In this document: piece by piece, positions 25,293 through 34,436 of the stretch | How positions within the stretch are numbered: position 1 is the first letter of the stretch | How the letters are laid out: every line of letters starts with the position of its first letter | Notes under the pieces: generated by a model | The model's database searches: none | What the model saw: only the letters and a program-made list of their open reading frames with translations | What the model was told of the DNA's origin: nothing | NCBI RefSeq assembly: GCF_003116815.1 | Contig: NZ_QDKQ01000016.1 | Span: 32,516-96,515, forward strand | DNA length: 64,000 nucleotides | DNA from: Caulobacter endophyticus | Lineage (GTDB): Bacteria > Pseudomonadota > Alphaproteobacteria > Caulobacterales > Caulobacteraceae | Direction of reading: 5' to 3' | Translations under genes and position numbers: made by a program

Positions 25293-25490
25293 TGGCTCCA
25301 GCTCTACGGCGTCAGCCTGCTCTGCGGCATCGGCTTCACCATGAGCCTGTTCATCGGCCTGCTAGCCTTCCCCGACCCGGCGCTCCAGGACGAGGTGAAG
25401 GTGGGGGTGCTTATCGGCTCCTTGGTCTCTGCGCTTACCGGAGCCGGACTGCTGATGATCGCCAAGCGATGGATATCCGTGCCGGATTGA
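25293..25490 (+). pseudogene. C-terminal remnant of Na+/H+ antiporter NhaA
   Basis: Read from TGG 25293 the frame gives [29 protein letters not shown] and [15 protein letters not shown] before the TGA at 25488. This is the last two transmembrane helices of NhaA. The remaining ~330 residues are absent and there is no start codon, so it is a fragment left by a deletion or insertion. Confidence 0.8.
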
Positions 25491-25606
25491 ATTGAGCATC
25501 GACGCTACCGCCTGGCTGCGATCCGCGCGGAGCACTGCGCTGCTTGGACGTCAGCAACGGGCTTGCGCGCGGAACGTTTAGGCGCTTCCACACCAAGGAG
25601 GCGTCC

Positions 25607-26113
25607 GTGAAAGAGCGGCAGGACGACAATCTCAAATCGCCCGAAGAGGTGCGCGATCGCATCTGGGAGCTGGCCAAGAAGATCGACATCTGCATGTTCA
25701 CCACCTGGGACGGCAGCGAGCAGCAGAGCCGGCCGCTCTCGGCCCGCGTGCGCCAGGACGAGCACGCCATCTACTTCCTGGTCGATGAGAGCGGCGAGAA
25801 GAACGCTCAGCTTGAGCGGTATCCCGCCGTCTCCTGCGCCTGGGCAGATAATGGAAACTACAAATATGTGCTCGTCTCCGGCCAGGCCCGGCTGACCAAC
25901 GACCGCGCCAAGATCACTGAGCTCTGGAGCAAGGCCGACGAGGCCTGGTGGGAAGACGCCAACGATCCGACGATCCGGCTACTGACCGTCGCGCCCGAGC
26001 GCGGCGAGCTGTGGGACAGCCCCGGCAAGGCGGTCGCCCTCGTCAAGATGGTCGCGGCTGTCGTGACCGGCGGCGCCCCGGAAATGGGCGACAACGCCAA
26101 AGTCACGCTCTAG
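25607..26113 (+). CDS. pyridoxamine 5'-phosphate oxidase-like general stress protein
   Basis: 168 residues from the GTG at 25607, with AAGGAGG 5-6 bases upstream. The split-barrel flavin-binding fold of the general stress protein 26 type is seen in VRDRIWELAKKIDICMFTTW, SRPLSARVRQDEHAIYFLVD, AWADNGNYKYVLVSGQARL and KADEAWWEDANDPTIRLL. Relatives bind FMN or FAD and are induced by stress; the substrate is unknown. A GGAAC 30-35 bases upstream could be part of an EcfG-type promoter, without a clear second element. Confidence 0.85.
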   Translation: MKERQDDNLKSPEEVRDRIWELAKKIDICMFTTWDGSEQQSRPLSARVRQDEHAIYFLVDESGEKNAQLERYPAVSCAWADNGNYKYVLVSGQARLTNDRAKITELWSKADEAWWEDANDPTIRLLTVAPERGELWDSPGKAVALVKMVAAVVTGGAPEMGDNAKVTL

Positions 26114-26346
26114 CCGCTTCGGGTGAGCGCCGCCTTGGCGACGCTCACCCGGTTGAGCCTGATCTCGCGCTCGCCGCCGCCGTTGGTGTCCGGGCCGGCG
26201 TTGCGGGGTCTTGCGGGTTTGTTTTTTCGCACCGTCGATCAACTCCGGTGTGCGGGCGAAGACGTCGGCGGCGCATCAGGTGAGACAGAGACAGTTTCGC
26301 GGAATGGGGCTATTCGCGGAGGAGGCTTCAGCGCGCGTGGGACACC

Positions 26347-29300
26347 TTGGACGACGATATTCTCGAAGGCGGCGTGCCGGATTTGCGCAACGATCTTCGG
26401 CGCGCTCTTGATGAGCTGGCCCGGACAAGAACGGCGCTGGCCGCCAGCGATGCAGGGCGTCGCCAGGCCGAACAGAGACTGCTGGCCATCGAGGCGCGAT
26501 ATCGCCTGGCCGCCCGCGCGACCAGCGACGCCATCTGGGACTGGGATTTCGCGACCAGCCATGTGCCCTGGAACGCGGCGCTTCACGACACCTTTGGCTG
26601 GGTGGTGGACGAGATCGACCCCACCGGCGCCTGGTGGCTGGCGCACATCCATCCCGACGACCGCGCGCGTGTCGACGCCAGCATCCATGCGGTGATCGAG
26701 GGCGGGGCCGAGAGCTGGAGCGATCAGTACCGCTTCCAGCGCGCCGATGGGCGCTATGCTTCGGTCTTCGACCGCGGCCACGTCATCCGCGACCCAAGCG
26801 GGCGATCAACGCGCATGATCGGCGCCATGCTCGACATGACCGAGCTGCAAGCCAGCCGCGAGGCCCTCGCCATCAGCGAAGAGCGTCTGCGCCTGGCGAC
26901 GGAGGCGGCCGATGTCGGCTTCTGGGACGTTGACCTGGTCGCCGACCGCCTGATCTGGCCGCCGGTTGTCAAGCACATGTTCGGCATCTCTTCGGACGCG
27001 CCCGTGTCGATGGCGGATTTCTACGCCGGCTTGCACCCTGACGATCGTGAAGCCACGTCAGCGGCTTTCGAGGCGGCCGCCGATCCGACCCAGAAGGCTG
27101 TCTATGAGGTCGACTATCGCACGATCGGCAAGGAGGACGGCGTCGTGCGCTGGGTCACCGCCAAGGGGCGCGGCGTATTTGACGGCGAGGGCCGATGCAC
27201 GCGAGTGGTCGGCACGGCTATCGATATCACCCAGCGCAAACGGGCCGAGGAGGCCGTGCGCGCCAGCGAGAAACGCCTGCGTTTCTTGAGGGAGCTGGAC
27301 GAAGCCCTGCAGTCTGCGGTCGATGCGCCTACGGCCATGATGGTCGCCGCCGAACGGCTGGCGCGGCTCCTGGGCGTTTCGCGGTGCGCCTATGCGGACG
27401 TCGATGCCGATAGCGACCGCTTCATCATCCGCGACGACTACGTGGCTGCAGGCGTCGCCAGTTCGGCGGGCGTCTACAGCCTTGATCTGTTCGGTTCACG
27501 CGCCGCCGCCGACATGCGCGAAGGGCGAACCCTCGTGGTCCGGGACGTGCCGGGCGAACTGGCCCCAGCCGACGGCCCCGACATGTTCCTGTCGATAGGC
27601 GTCAACGCGATCATCTGCTGCCCGCTGGTCAAGGATGACCGTCTGGTCGCGATGATGGCCGTCCATCAGGATCGCCCGCGATCCTGGCGAGAGGACGAGA
27701 TCAAGCTGGTCGAGGCCGTCGTCGAGCGCTGCTGGTCTCACGTTCAGCGCGTTGGCGCCGAGGCCCGGCTGCGCGACAGCGAGGCGCGCTATCGGACCCT
27801 GTTCGAAGCGGTGGACGTCGGCTTTTGCGTCGTGGAGATGAAATTCGAGGGCGAGCGCGCCGTCGACTATCGCTTCGAGGAAGGCAATCCTGCTTTCGAG
27901 CGGCAGGCTGGACTGACGGACGCCGTCGGCCAGTGGGCCAGCGTCCTGGTGCCCAATCTCGAGCAGAAATGGTTCGATATCTACGGTCAGGTCGCGCGCA
28001 GCGGTGAGGCTGTTCGGTTCGAGCAAGGGTCCCACGCCATGGGGCGTTGGTTCGACGTGCACGCCTTCGCTACCGGGGGTCCCAACCGGGTCGCGATCCT
28101 GTTTAACGACATCAGCGCCCGCAAGGCGGTTGAGAACCGCCTTCGTGATCTGAACGAGACGCTGGAAGGACAGGTCGCCGCCCGCACCGCCGAACTGCGG
28201 CGCTACCGCGACATCGTCGAGGCGACGACCGCACCGATCTGCGCCTTCGACACCGACTATCGGCTGATCGCCTTCAACAAGGCTCACAACGACGAGTTTC
28301 GACGGGTCAATGGCTTCGACACGAAGCTTGGCGATGTGTTGCCGGACCTGTTCATTCCCGAGCAGGCCACGACGATGCGCGCCCTGATGGCGCGGGCCCT
28401 GGCGGGCGAAGGTTTCACGGAAATCGCTGCCTTCGGCCGCCCCGAGTTTGGGCAGCCGTATTGGGAAATTAGCTACACGCCCTTGCGCGACGAGGCTGGA
28501 AACATCCTCGGCGCCTTCCATGTGGCGACGGACATCTCCGATCGGCTTCGCGCCGAGAGGGAACTGGCCAGTGCACAGGACGCCCTGCGGCAGAGCCAGA
28601 AGATGGAAGCCATGGGCAGCCTGACAGGCGGCGTGGCGCATGATTTCAACAATCTTCTGACCCCGATCGTGGGCGGCCTGGACATGCTTCAGCGACGGGG
28701 CGTTGGCGGCTCTCGGGAGCAGCGGCTGATAGAAGGCGCGCTCCATTCGGCCGAACGGGCCAAGACGCTCGTGCAGCGCCTGCTCGCCTTCGCACGAAGA
28801 CAACCACTTCAGCCGCGGCCTGTCGACATCGGTTCGCTCGTTTCGGGCATGGCCGAACTGGTCGCCAGCACCTCCGGGCCCCAGACGCGGGTGAGCGTCC
28901 AGGTGGATAAGGATCTTCCCGCCGCTGTCGCCGACCAAAACCAGTTGGAGATGGCGATCCTGAACCTCAGCGTGAATGCACGCGACGCCATGCCTCAGGG
29001 CGGACGGCTGACCGTCGCCGCGCGGGCCGTCGATCTGGGCGCCGGCCATCGCACCGGCCTGGCCCCCGGACGGTATGTCTGCTTGTCGGTCGCTGACACC
29101 GGCGCAGGCATGGATGCCGACACTTTGAAGCGCGCCATCGAACCCTTCTTCTCGACCAAAGGCCTGGGCAAGGGCACGGGCCTGGGCCTTTCGATGGTCC
29201 ATGGCCTTGCCGCCCAGCTTGGCGGCGCGCTGTCGATCGATAGTCAACCCGGCCGTGGAACCCAGGTGGAATTGTGGTTGCCGACCACAGCAGGGGCTGT

Positions 29301-29691
29301 CGAAGGCGCCGCATCCTCCGCGACCGTCGTCGTGAACTCCGGCGCGGGTCGAGCGCTTCTGGTCGACGACGAGGATGTCGTGCGCGCCAGCACGGCCGAT
29401 ATGCTTACCGAGCTTGGCTATGAGGTTGTCGAAGCAGTCTCGGCCGAGGATGCATTGCGCCTGCTGGACGAGGGCCTAAGCGTCGATCTCCTGGTCACCG
29501 ATCATCTGATGCCAGGCAAGAACGGAACCGACTTGGCGCGCGATTTCCTGCAGCGCTCTCGCACGGCCCGGGTGCTTGTGGTTTCTGGCTATGCCGAAGT
29601 CGAAGGCGTCGCGCCGGATCTGCCGCGGCTGGTCAAGCCCTTCCGCTTGGCTGAACTCGCCGCCCGCCTGGCTGAAGGCGTCTCTCAGTAA
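26347..29691 (+). CDS. multi-PAS/GAF hybrid histidine kinase
   Basis: 1114 residues from a TTG at 26347 (start uncertain; a GGAGGAGG lies 22 bases upstream). No membrane helices, so cytoplasmic. Order: coiled coil (1-50), PAS1 (about 55-170, AIWDWDFATSHVPWN), PAS2 (about 175-305), GAF (about 320-475, LARLLGVSRCAYADV), PAS3 (about 480-600), a short coiled coil, PAS4 (about 620-735), kinase core with GGVAHDFNNLLTPI (His765), NARDAMPQGG and GLGLSM, then a receiver (Asp1052 in LLVTDHLMPG; Lys in LVKPFR). It integrates several small-molecule or redox inputs. It has no adjacent output regulator and is convergent with dinB. Confidence 0.92.
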   Translation: MDDDILEGGVPDLRNDLRRALDELARTRTALAASDAGRRQAEQRLLAIEARYRLAARATSDAIWDWDFATSHVPWNAALHDTFGWVVDEIDPTGAWWLAHIHPDDRARVDASIHAVIEGGAESWSDQYRFQRADGRYASVFDRGHVIRDPSGRSTRMIGAMLDMTELQASREALAISEERLRLATEAADVGFWDVDLVADRLIWPPVVKHMFGISSDAPVSMADFYAGLHPDDREATSAAFEAAADPTQKAVYEVDYRTIGKEDGVVRWVTAKGRGVFDGEGRCTRVVGTAIDITQRKRAEEAVRASEKRLRFLRELDEALQSAVDAPTAMMVAAERLARLLGVSRCAYADVDADSDRFIIRDDYVAAGVASSAGVYSLDLFGSRAAADMREGRTLVVRDVPGELAPADGPDMFLSIGVNAIICCPLVKDDRLVAMMAVHQDRPRSWREDEIKLVEAVVERCWSHVQRVGAEARLRDSEARYRTLFEAVDVGFCVVEMKFEGERAVDYRFEEGNPAFERQAGLTDAVGQWASVLVPNLEQKWFDIYGQVARSGEAVRFEQGSHAMGRWFDVHAFATGGPNRVAILFNDISARKAVENRLRDLNETLEGQVAARTAELRRYRDIVEATTAPICAFDTDYRLIAFNKAHNDEFRRVNGFDTKLGDVLPDLFIPEQATTMRALMARALAGEGFTEIAAFGRPEFGQPYWEISYTPLRDEAGNILGAFHVATDISDRLRAERELASAQDALRQSQKMEAMGSLTGGVAHDFNNLLTPIVGGLDMLQRRGVGGSREQRLIEGALHSAERAKTLVQRLLAFARRQPLQPRPVDIGSLVSGMAELVASTSGPQTRVSVQVDKDLPAAVADQNQLEMAILNLSVNARDAMPQGGRLTVAARAVDLGAGHRTGLAPGRYVCLSVADTGAGMDADTLKRAIEPFFSTKGLGKGTGLGLSMVHGLAAQLGGALSIDSQPGRGTQVELWLPTTAGAVEGAASSATVVVNSGAGRALLVDDEDVVRASTADMLTELGYEVVEAVSAEDALRLLDEGLSVDLLVTDHLMPGKNGTDLARDFLQRSRTARVLVVSGYAEVEGVAPDLPRLVKPFRLAELAARLAEGVSQ

Positions 29692-29816
29692 GCTCCGATA
29701 GGGTGTTCGAACATCTTAAATCAGGGGCGCTGTCGGCCTTTATGGCGGGCGATGCACCTTCAGTTTCTGGAGGCGCTCAAACGGGCTGGCGCGCTCTGGC
29801 CGACAGGCTCTACCAC

Positions 29817-30884
29817 CTAGACCAGCAGTGGGGCCTGGGCGCGGGTTGCTGCTTCGAAGTTGGAGACGGTGACGCCCAACAGGCGCACGCCGGCCCGCAA
29901 TGGAAAGACCGACCGCACGAGGTCTTGGGAAAGGCGCTGCAGAAGGGCTGAATCTTCGATCGCGCTAGCCGCCGAGCGGGCGCGGGTGGCCTGCTGGAAG
30001 TCGGCGTACTTGATCTTCACCGTGACGGTGCGGCCGAACGCCTGGGTCTTCTGGCACCAGGAAAAGACCTTCTCCGCAAGGGCCGCCACCTCGGTCTCGA
30101 TGCGGACCTGATCAAGAAGGTCGGTCTCGAAAGTCGTCTCCGAGCCCGAGGACTTGCGCTCCCGGCTGGGATTGACCGCGCGCTCGTCAACGCCCCGGGC
30201 GATGCCGTGAAACCAGGGCCCCGATTTGCCGAAGTGCTGCTGTAGGAAGGCCAGGGACTGGCGCGCCAGATCCTCGCCGGTGTGGACGCCCAGCCGTTTC
30301 ATCTTGGCCTCGGTCACCGCGCCCACGCCATGGAAGCGGCCGATCGGCAAGCTCGCCACGAAGGCTTGGCCCTGGCCCGGCGCGACCACGAACTGGCCGT
30401 CGGGCTTGTTCTGGTCGCTCGCCATCTTGGCCAGGAACTTGTTGTAGGAAATTCCAGCCGAGGCCGTCAGGCCCGTCTCCTGGCGGATACGGGCGCGGAT
30501 GAGCCTGGCGGTCTCGGTGGCGCTGCCGACGCCCGCCTTGTCGCCGCTGACGTCGAGATAGGCTTCGTCCAGCGACAGCGGCTCGATGGCGTCGGCATAG
30601 TCGGCGAAGACCTCGTGGATCTGGCGCGAGACGGAGCGATAGACGTCCATGCGATGGGGTACGAAGACGAGCTGGGGGCATTTGCGCAAGGCCGTGCTGG
30701 AGGGCATGGCCGAACGCACGCCGAACTTGCGGGCCTCGTAGCTGGCCGCTGCGATCACCCCGCGCGCGGCCGGTGAGCCGACCACGACGGGTTTTCCGCG
30801 CAGGCTCGGGTCATCGCGCTGTTCGACCGACGCATAGAAGGCGTCCATGTCGATGTGAATGATCTTTCGCGCCGGCGACTCCAT
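29817..30884 (-). CDS. dinB: DNA polymerase IV (Y-family)
   Basis: 355 residues. Translesion polymerase. IHIDMDAFYASVEQRDDP carries the first catalytic Asp, RSAMPSSTALRKCP the finger region, IEPLSLDEAYLDVS the catalytic Asp-Glu pair, and ISYNKFLAKMASDQNKPDG follows. The little-finger domain ends SNFEAATRAQAPLLV, without an obvious clamp-binding motif beyond the terminal PLL. No LexA box was identified upstream. It is a full-length member. Confidence 0.95.
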   Translation of the reverse strand: MESPARKIIHIDMDAFYASVEQRDDPSLRGKPVVVGSPAARGVIAAASYEARKFGVRSAMPSSTALRKCPQLVFVPHRMDVYRSVSRQIHEVFADYADAIEPLSLDEAYLDVSGDKAGVGSATETARLIRARIRQETGLTASAGISYNKFLAKMASDQNKPDGQFVVAPGQGQAFVASLPIGRFHGVGAVTEAKMKRLGVHTGEDLARQSLAFLQQHFGKSGPWFHGIARGVDERAVNPSRERKSSGSETTFETDLLDQVRIETEVAALAEKVFSWCQKTQAFGRTVTVKIKYADFQQATRARSAASAIEDSALLQRLSQDLVRSVFPLRAGVRLLGVTVSNFEAATRAQAPLLV

Positions 30885-30939
30885 GCGCCAGCTCTAGCAC
30901 CACGCGAACGTAACGGGAACTTTCGGGTTCGGCCCAGCC

Positions 30940-31311
30940 TCAGGGCTGGTCGCCCCAGGAGGCTGCCAGGCGGAAGATTTCCGCCCGAACGGCTGGCGGC
31001 ATCCGAAGGGCCGCCTGCATGAAACCGCTCGCTCCATCGACCTGGCAAAAGCGCGCCAGGAGGTCTTCGCCCCGATCCGTCTCCAGGCCGGCGAAGAAGG
31101 CCATGACCGGAACTTGGAGGGCGCGCGCCATTTCCACGAGCTTGGAGACGCTGATCCGGTTCTCACCGCATTCGTATTTCTGAATCTGCTGGAAGGTGAG
31201 CCCGATCGCGGCGGCCAGATCCTCCTGCGAAACGCCCTTGGCGCGGCGGTGGCCGCGGAGCAAGGCGCCCACATGCCGGTCGAGGGTCTGGCTGGGGGCG
31301 GACTCTTTCAT
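30940..31311 (-). CDS. XRE-family transcriptional regulator
   Basis: 123 residues from the ATG at 31311 (GGAGA upstream). The helix-turn-helix spans about 12-66 (VGALLRGHRRAKGVSQEDLA, LTFQQIQKYECGENRIS). The C-terminal half (VMAFFAGLETDRGEDLLARF) is helical, maybe a dimerisation part. The sequence matches alphaproteobacterial Cro/C1-type regulators that accompany stress genes. It is in tandem with dinB, 55 bases upstream of it. Confidence 0.85.
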   Translation of the reverse strand: MKESAPSQTLDRHVGALLRGHRRAKGVSQEDLAAAIGLTFQQIQKYECGENRISVSKLVEMARALQVPVMAFFAGLETDRGEDLLARFCQVDGASGFMQAALRMPPAVRAEIFRLAASWGDQP

Positions 31312-31639
31312 GCTTTCTCCAGGCCCTGCATTGGCCGGTAAAGCCGCCCGCCGATCAAGGTCTGGAGAATCTTTGGCCGGACAGGTGATCAATCGTGCCA
31401 AAGGCCACCCAACGCAGATCCGTACGCGGAACAAGCGGGGGCTCTGAGGCGTAGTACAATCAAGCATTTCTGAAGCAGGATGCGGCTTTGGCGATGTGAA
31501 GAGCCAATAGCGGAGGGCGTTGTCGTGCCTGACGAAAATCAAGGCGTTCATTTGTCGCCATTCGAACTTGCGACGATTGTGATGGGGGCGGATCGGACAT
31601 CGATCTCGCTGCTGTCTTCCTGGCTCTTAAAGCAGTGAT

Positions 31640-31665
31640 GGCCTGACGCTGGTCAGCGTCAGGCC
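31640..31665. terminator. perfect 12-bp hairpin
   Basis: GGCCTGACGCTG (31640-31651) and CAGCGTCAGGCC (31654-31665) pair with a 2-base loop, directly after the stop of a possible 37-codon ORF. The symmetric stem suggests a bidirectional terminator; no T run follows. Confidence 0.6.
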
Positions 31666-31728
31666 GCCCCAGCAAGGCAATACCAGGCCTAGCGCCTGGA
31701 CCGCTCGCCATTGGGCTTGAGCGCCGCC

Positions 31729-31752
31729 GCGCCCCGGCTGCCGCCGGGGCGC
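31729..31752. terminator. 10-bp GC hairpin
   Basis: GCGCCCCGGC (31729-31738) and GCCGGGGCGC (31743-31752) pair around TGCC. It lies 113 bases before the phosphatase gene and may insulate it from upstream transcription. Confidence 0.5.
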
Positions 31753-31865
31753 CTTCGCGCTTTGAATTAACCTGGGATTTGGTCAATCAGGCAATCGAGC
31801 GCGCCGGCGGGCGGACCTTGTCTGGTGTTCAGCGAACCAGCGCGGATTTGAGGTGTTGTTGCGGC

Positions 31866-32627
31866 ATGGAACAACGCTGGCCCGCCGTCCTCTGGATCGT
31901 CCGCCACGGCCAGAGCGCCGGCAACGTGGCGCGGGACGCGGCCGATGCGGCCGGCGTGGGGCGCATCGACATCGCTGATCGCGACATGGACGTGCCGTTG
32001 AGCGAGCTTGGTCATGAGCAAGCGCAGGCACTGGGCGGGTGGTTCGCGTCCATGCCGGCTAGCGAGCGTCCCAGAACCTTGATGGCCTCGCCCTATCGGC
32101 GCGCCGTGGAGACCAGTCAGGCGATCAGGGCCGCTGGCGGTCTGGAACGGCTCGATCATCGCTTCTGCATCGACGAGCGTCTGCGCGAGAAGGAGTTCGG
32201 CGTGCTCGACCGTCTGACGCGCGTCGGGATCGAGGCCCAGTTTCCCGACCAGGCGGAGTTTCGCCGCTTGCTCGGCAAGTTCTACCACCGGCCGCCAGGC
32301 GGGGAGAGCTGGTGCGACGTCATCCTGCGCCTGCGCAGCCTGCTCGACACCATCAGCCTGCATCACGGCGGCGACCGGGTCGTCATCGTCGCTCATCAGG
32401 TCGTGGTGCTCTGCCTGCGTTACCTGCTGGAGAGCCTGACCGAAGAGCAAATCCTGGCCATTGATCGGCAGGCCGACATCGCCAACTGCGGCGTCACCGA
32501 ATATCGCTTCGATCCCGGCTGCGGCGTCGACGGCGGTCTGAGGTTGGCGCGGTACAATTTCACCGCGCCGCTCGAGGGCGAAACGGCGGTCACCGATGCG
32601 CCCGACGCCAACGTGGCCGCCCGATGA
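31866..32627 (+). CDS. histidine phosphatase family protein
   Basis: 253 residues. The phosphoglycerate-mutase-like motif is WIVRHGQSAGN (catalytic His from RHG), with MASPYRRAVETSQ, the acid-base region RLREKEFGVLDRL and a second His in VVIVAHQVVVLCLRYL. These enzymes remove phosphate from sugars or proteins; the substrate is not evident. ATGA overlap with the next gene couples it to NAD(P)HX repair, which may hint at a nucleotide or sugar metabolite. Confidence 0.88.
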   Translation: MEQRWPAVLWIVRHGQSAGNVARDAADAAGVGRIDIADRDMDVPLSELGHEQAQALGGWFASMPASERPRTLMASPYRRAVETSQAIRAAGGLERLDHRFCIDERLREKEFGVLDRLTRVGIEAQFPDQAEFRRLLGKFYHRPPGGESWCDVILRLRSLLDTISLHHGGDRVVIVAHQVVVLCLRYLLESLTEEQILAIDRQADIANCGVTEYRFDPGCGVDGGLRLARYNFTAPLEGETAVTDAPDANVAAR

Positions 32628-33454
32628 GCCAGATTATCGGGATAGACGCCGTCTGGGCCCGCGCGCACCGGCTGCCGCATCCTGGCGATGGCGGCAAGGA
32701 GGCGCGCGGCCGGGTGCTCGTCGTCGGCGGCGGGATCGAACTGGTCGGCGCCGGCCGGCTGGCGGGAGAGGCGGCTCTTCGCGCCGGCGCCGGCAAGCTG
32801 CAACTGACCGCGCCGGCCGAGGCGATCGCGGTGATGAGCCTTGCCGTTCCGGAGGCGCGCGTGCTGCGCCTGCCCGACGACGGCAAGCCGGACGAGGCGC
32901 TCGTTGAGGCCCTCGATCAGGCCGACGCGGTGTTGATCGGCCCGGGCATGGAGAAGAGCCTGGAGGATCTCGCTAAGCACCTTAGCCGCCGCGTGCGAGC
33001 GTCGCTCGTGCTCGACGCCGGCGGCCTGGCGGCTGCGGAATGTGCGGGCGCTGAGGTGCGGGTGTTGACGCCCCACGCCGGTGAGATGGCCACGCTCCTG
33101 GGTAAGGAGAAAAGCCAGGTCGAGGCCGATCCCGTCGCCGCGGCCAGAGAGGCGGCTCGGCGGTTTGGAGCGGCCGTCGTCATGAAGGGGGCGCGGACGG
33201 TCGTCGTCATGCCGGACGGACGGGTCGCACGCTATGCCGGCGGCGGCCCTGGTCTTGGCGTCTCCGGGTCCGGCGACGTGCTCGCTGGTGTGATCGCCGG
33301 ATTGCTGGCGCGGGGCGTGGCCCCCTTCGAGGCCTCGGCCTGGGGCGTTTACCTGCATGGGGAAGCTGGCCGACGCCTGGCCGAGCGCGTGGGCGTCCTG
33401 GGTTTCCTGGCAAGAGAGATCGCCGCCGAAATCCCAAGGTTGCTTGATGCTTGA
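32624..33454 (+). CDS. nnrD: ADP/ATP-dependent NAD(P)H-hydrate dehydratase
   Basis: 276 residues, the kinase-fold domain of the YjeF C-terminus. It dehydrates damaged NADHX/NADPHX. Motifs: RVLVVGGGIELVGAGRLAGEAALRAGAGKLQ, DAVLIGPGM, LDAGGLAA, LTPHAGEMATLLG, VVMKGARTVV and the catalytic GVSGSGDVLAGVIAG. The epimerase half (YjeF N-terminus) is absent, so it must be encoded elsewhere. Translationally coupled to the phosphatase. Confidence 0.88.
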   Translation: MSQIIGIDAVWARAHRLPHPGDGGKEARGRVLVVGGGIELVGAGRLAGEAALRAGAGKLQLTAPAEAIAVMSLAVPEARVLRLPDDGKPDEALVEALDQADAVLIGPGMEKSLEDLAKHLSRRVRASLVLDAGGLAAAECAGAEVRVLTPHAGEMATLLGKEKSQVEADPVAAAREAARRFGAAVVMKGARTVVVMPDGRVARYAGGGPGLGVSGSGDVLAGVIAGLLARGVAPFEASAWGVYLHGEAGRRLAERVGVLGFLAREIAAEIPRLLDA

Positions 33455-33857
33455 GCGCGCGCGCCCAGTCCATCAATCTTAGCCTGCGGGGGCTCGTGGC
33501 CAAGCGCTTCGCGGCCCGGCGCCTCCAGGGAGCGCCGCCCAAATCGGCTCGCTAGACATCGTTGTCGCCGCGCCCAAACGGGCGGCCGCACTGACGGCGT
33601 GGGGCGTTCGCCGAAATCTTTTCGCCGAAAGGGAGGGCGAGCCCGGGAAAAGCTCGAAGCGCTGAACCGGCGAAGCCGCGCAGCGCGCCGGCCCAACGCC
33701 GCGAGCGCCAGGATTGTCGGCTAGGGGCTCGCGTCGCTGGTCGCTCGGGCCCTGAAGGCGCGCAAGCGGGCCTGAGGGAACGGTCGGTAGGCAGGCGGCG
33801 TTTGGGCCGCTTCATGATGCGCCGATCGGCGCTCTGTCCACCGACCTCGAGGATTTC
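33455..33857. other. gene-free stretch
   Basis: About 400 bases of very GC-rich sequence (open frames on the minus strand are Arg/Pro-rich shadows). No RNA, repeat or regulatory structure that I can support. Confidence 0.5.
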
Positions 33858-34127
33858 ATGCGCGGCGCACTTGGCGTTTTCATCGTTCGGCCGAACCCGG
33901 ACGCCGGTTGGAGCCTTTCGGACGCCGACAACGGTGAGGTGCTAGTCTTCGAAAGCGGCGGTCAAGCCGAGCGCTTGGCCATGGCGTTGGCCAGGCAGGC
34001 CCACGCAACTCACGGGGCCGGAGAGGTTTGGGTCTACGATCGGCTCGATCGCATAGTCGGACGCTGGCGCGTTGCCGCAGTGGGTATGGCGCTCGCCGAC
34101 GTCGACGAGACGGCCAAGGCGGCCTGA
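33858..34127 (+). CDS. DUF2188-like small protein
   Basis: 89 residues with GAGG upstream of ATG 33858. The pattern FIVRPNPDAGWSLSDADN, VLVFESGGQAERLAMALARQ, then VWVYDRLDRIVGRWRV is that of DUF2188-type proteins, a small alpha/beta fold often found in stress regulons. Function unknown. It is separate from its neighbours by 70 bases or more. Confidence 0.75.
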   Translation: MRGALGVFIVRPNPDAGWSLSDADNGEVLVFESGGQAERLAMALARQAHATHGAGEVWVYDRLDRIVGRWRVAAVGMALADVDETAKAA

Positions 34128-34200
34128 TCGGCCGGGCGGCTCGTATGAGCCTGGCCGACTTGCTTGGGAACGCCCGCGGCGATCGTGATTTTCATCGACC

Positions 34201-34350
34201 ATGAAGACCTTTGTCACCATGACCGAAAAGCCCGCCCGTGATCGCTTCCAAGGCGCGTACTGGAGTGCTTTGATGGGCGTCGACACCAAGCGGGTGCGCG
34301 CCTTTATCGCCGCCTTGAAGACCCAATCAGGCCCGGGTTCGGTTCAGTAG
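34201..34350 (+). CDS. possible 49-residue protein
   Basis: ATG at 34201, ending at TAG 34350. The sequence MKTFVTMTEKPARDRFQGAY, then VDTKRVRAFIAALKTQ, is balanced and helical, but the ribosome site is poor. It could be real or a remnant. No family recognised. Confidence 0.35.
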   Translation: MKTFVTMTEKPARDRFQGAYWSALMGVDTKRVRAFIAALKTQSGPGSVQ

Positions 34351-34436
34351 AGCCACGCCGCCTCGCTCTTTGATCACCGGGCGTCCTTGGCTTAGTGAGC
34401 CCGTTGCCGCTCGGTCGGAGGTCCGGAGGCTGAGCG

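Larger units (their letters stand above)
31312..31865. other. intergenic stretch with two strong hairpins
   Basis: About 550 bases. A 37-codon frame at 31525-31638 (GTG, MPDENQGVHLSPFELATIVM) has an AGGG upstream but no other support. It is followed at once by the two hairpins listed separately. Nothing else coding is convincing. Confidence 0.4.

Noticed and set aside
27496..29247. 583-codon minus-strand frame opposite the hybrid kinase
   Set aside because: Shadow frame caused by high GC content; no recognisable motif.
31460..31786. 108-codon minus-strand frame upstream of the phosphatase
   Set aside because: It runs through both strong hairpins and has chance-like composition.
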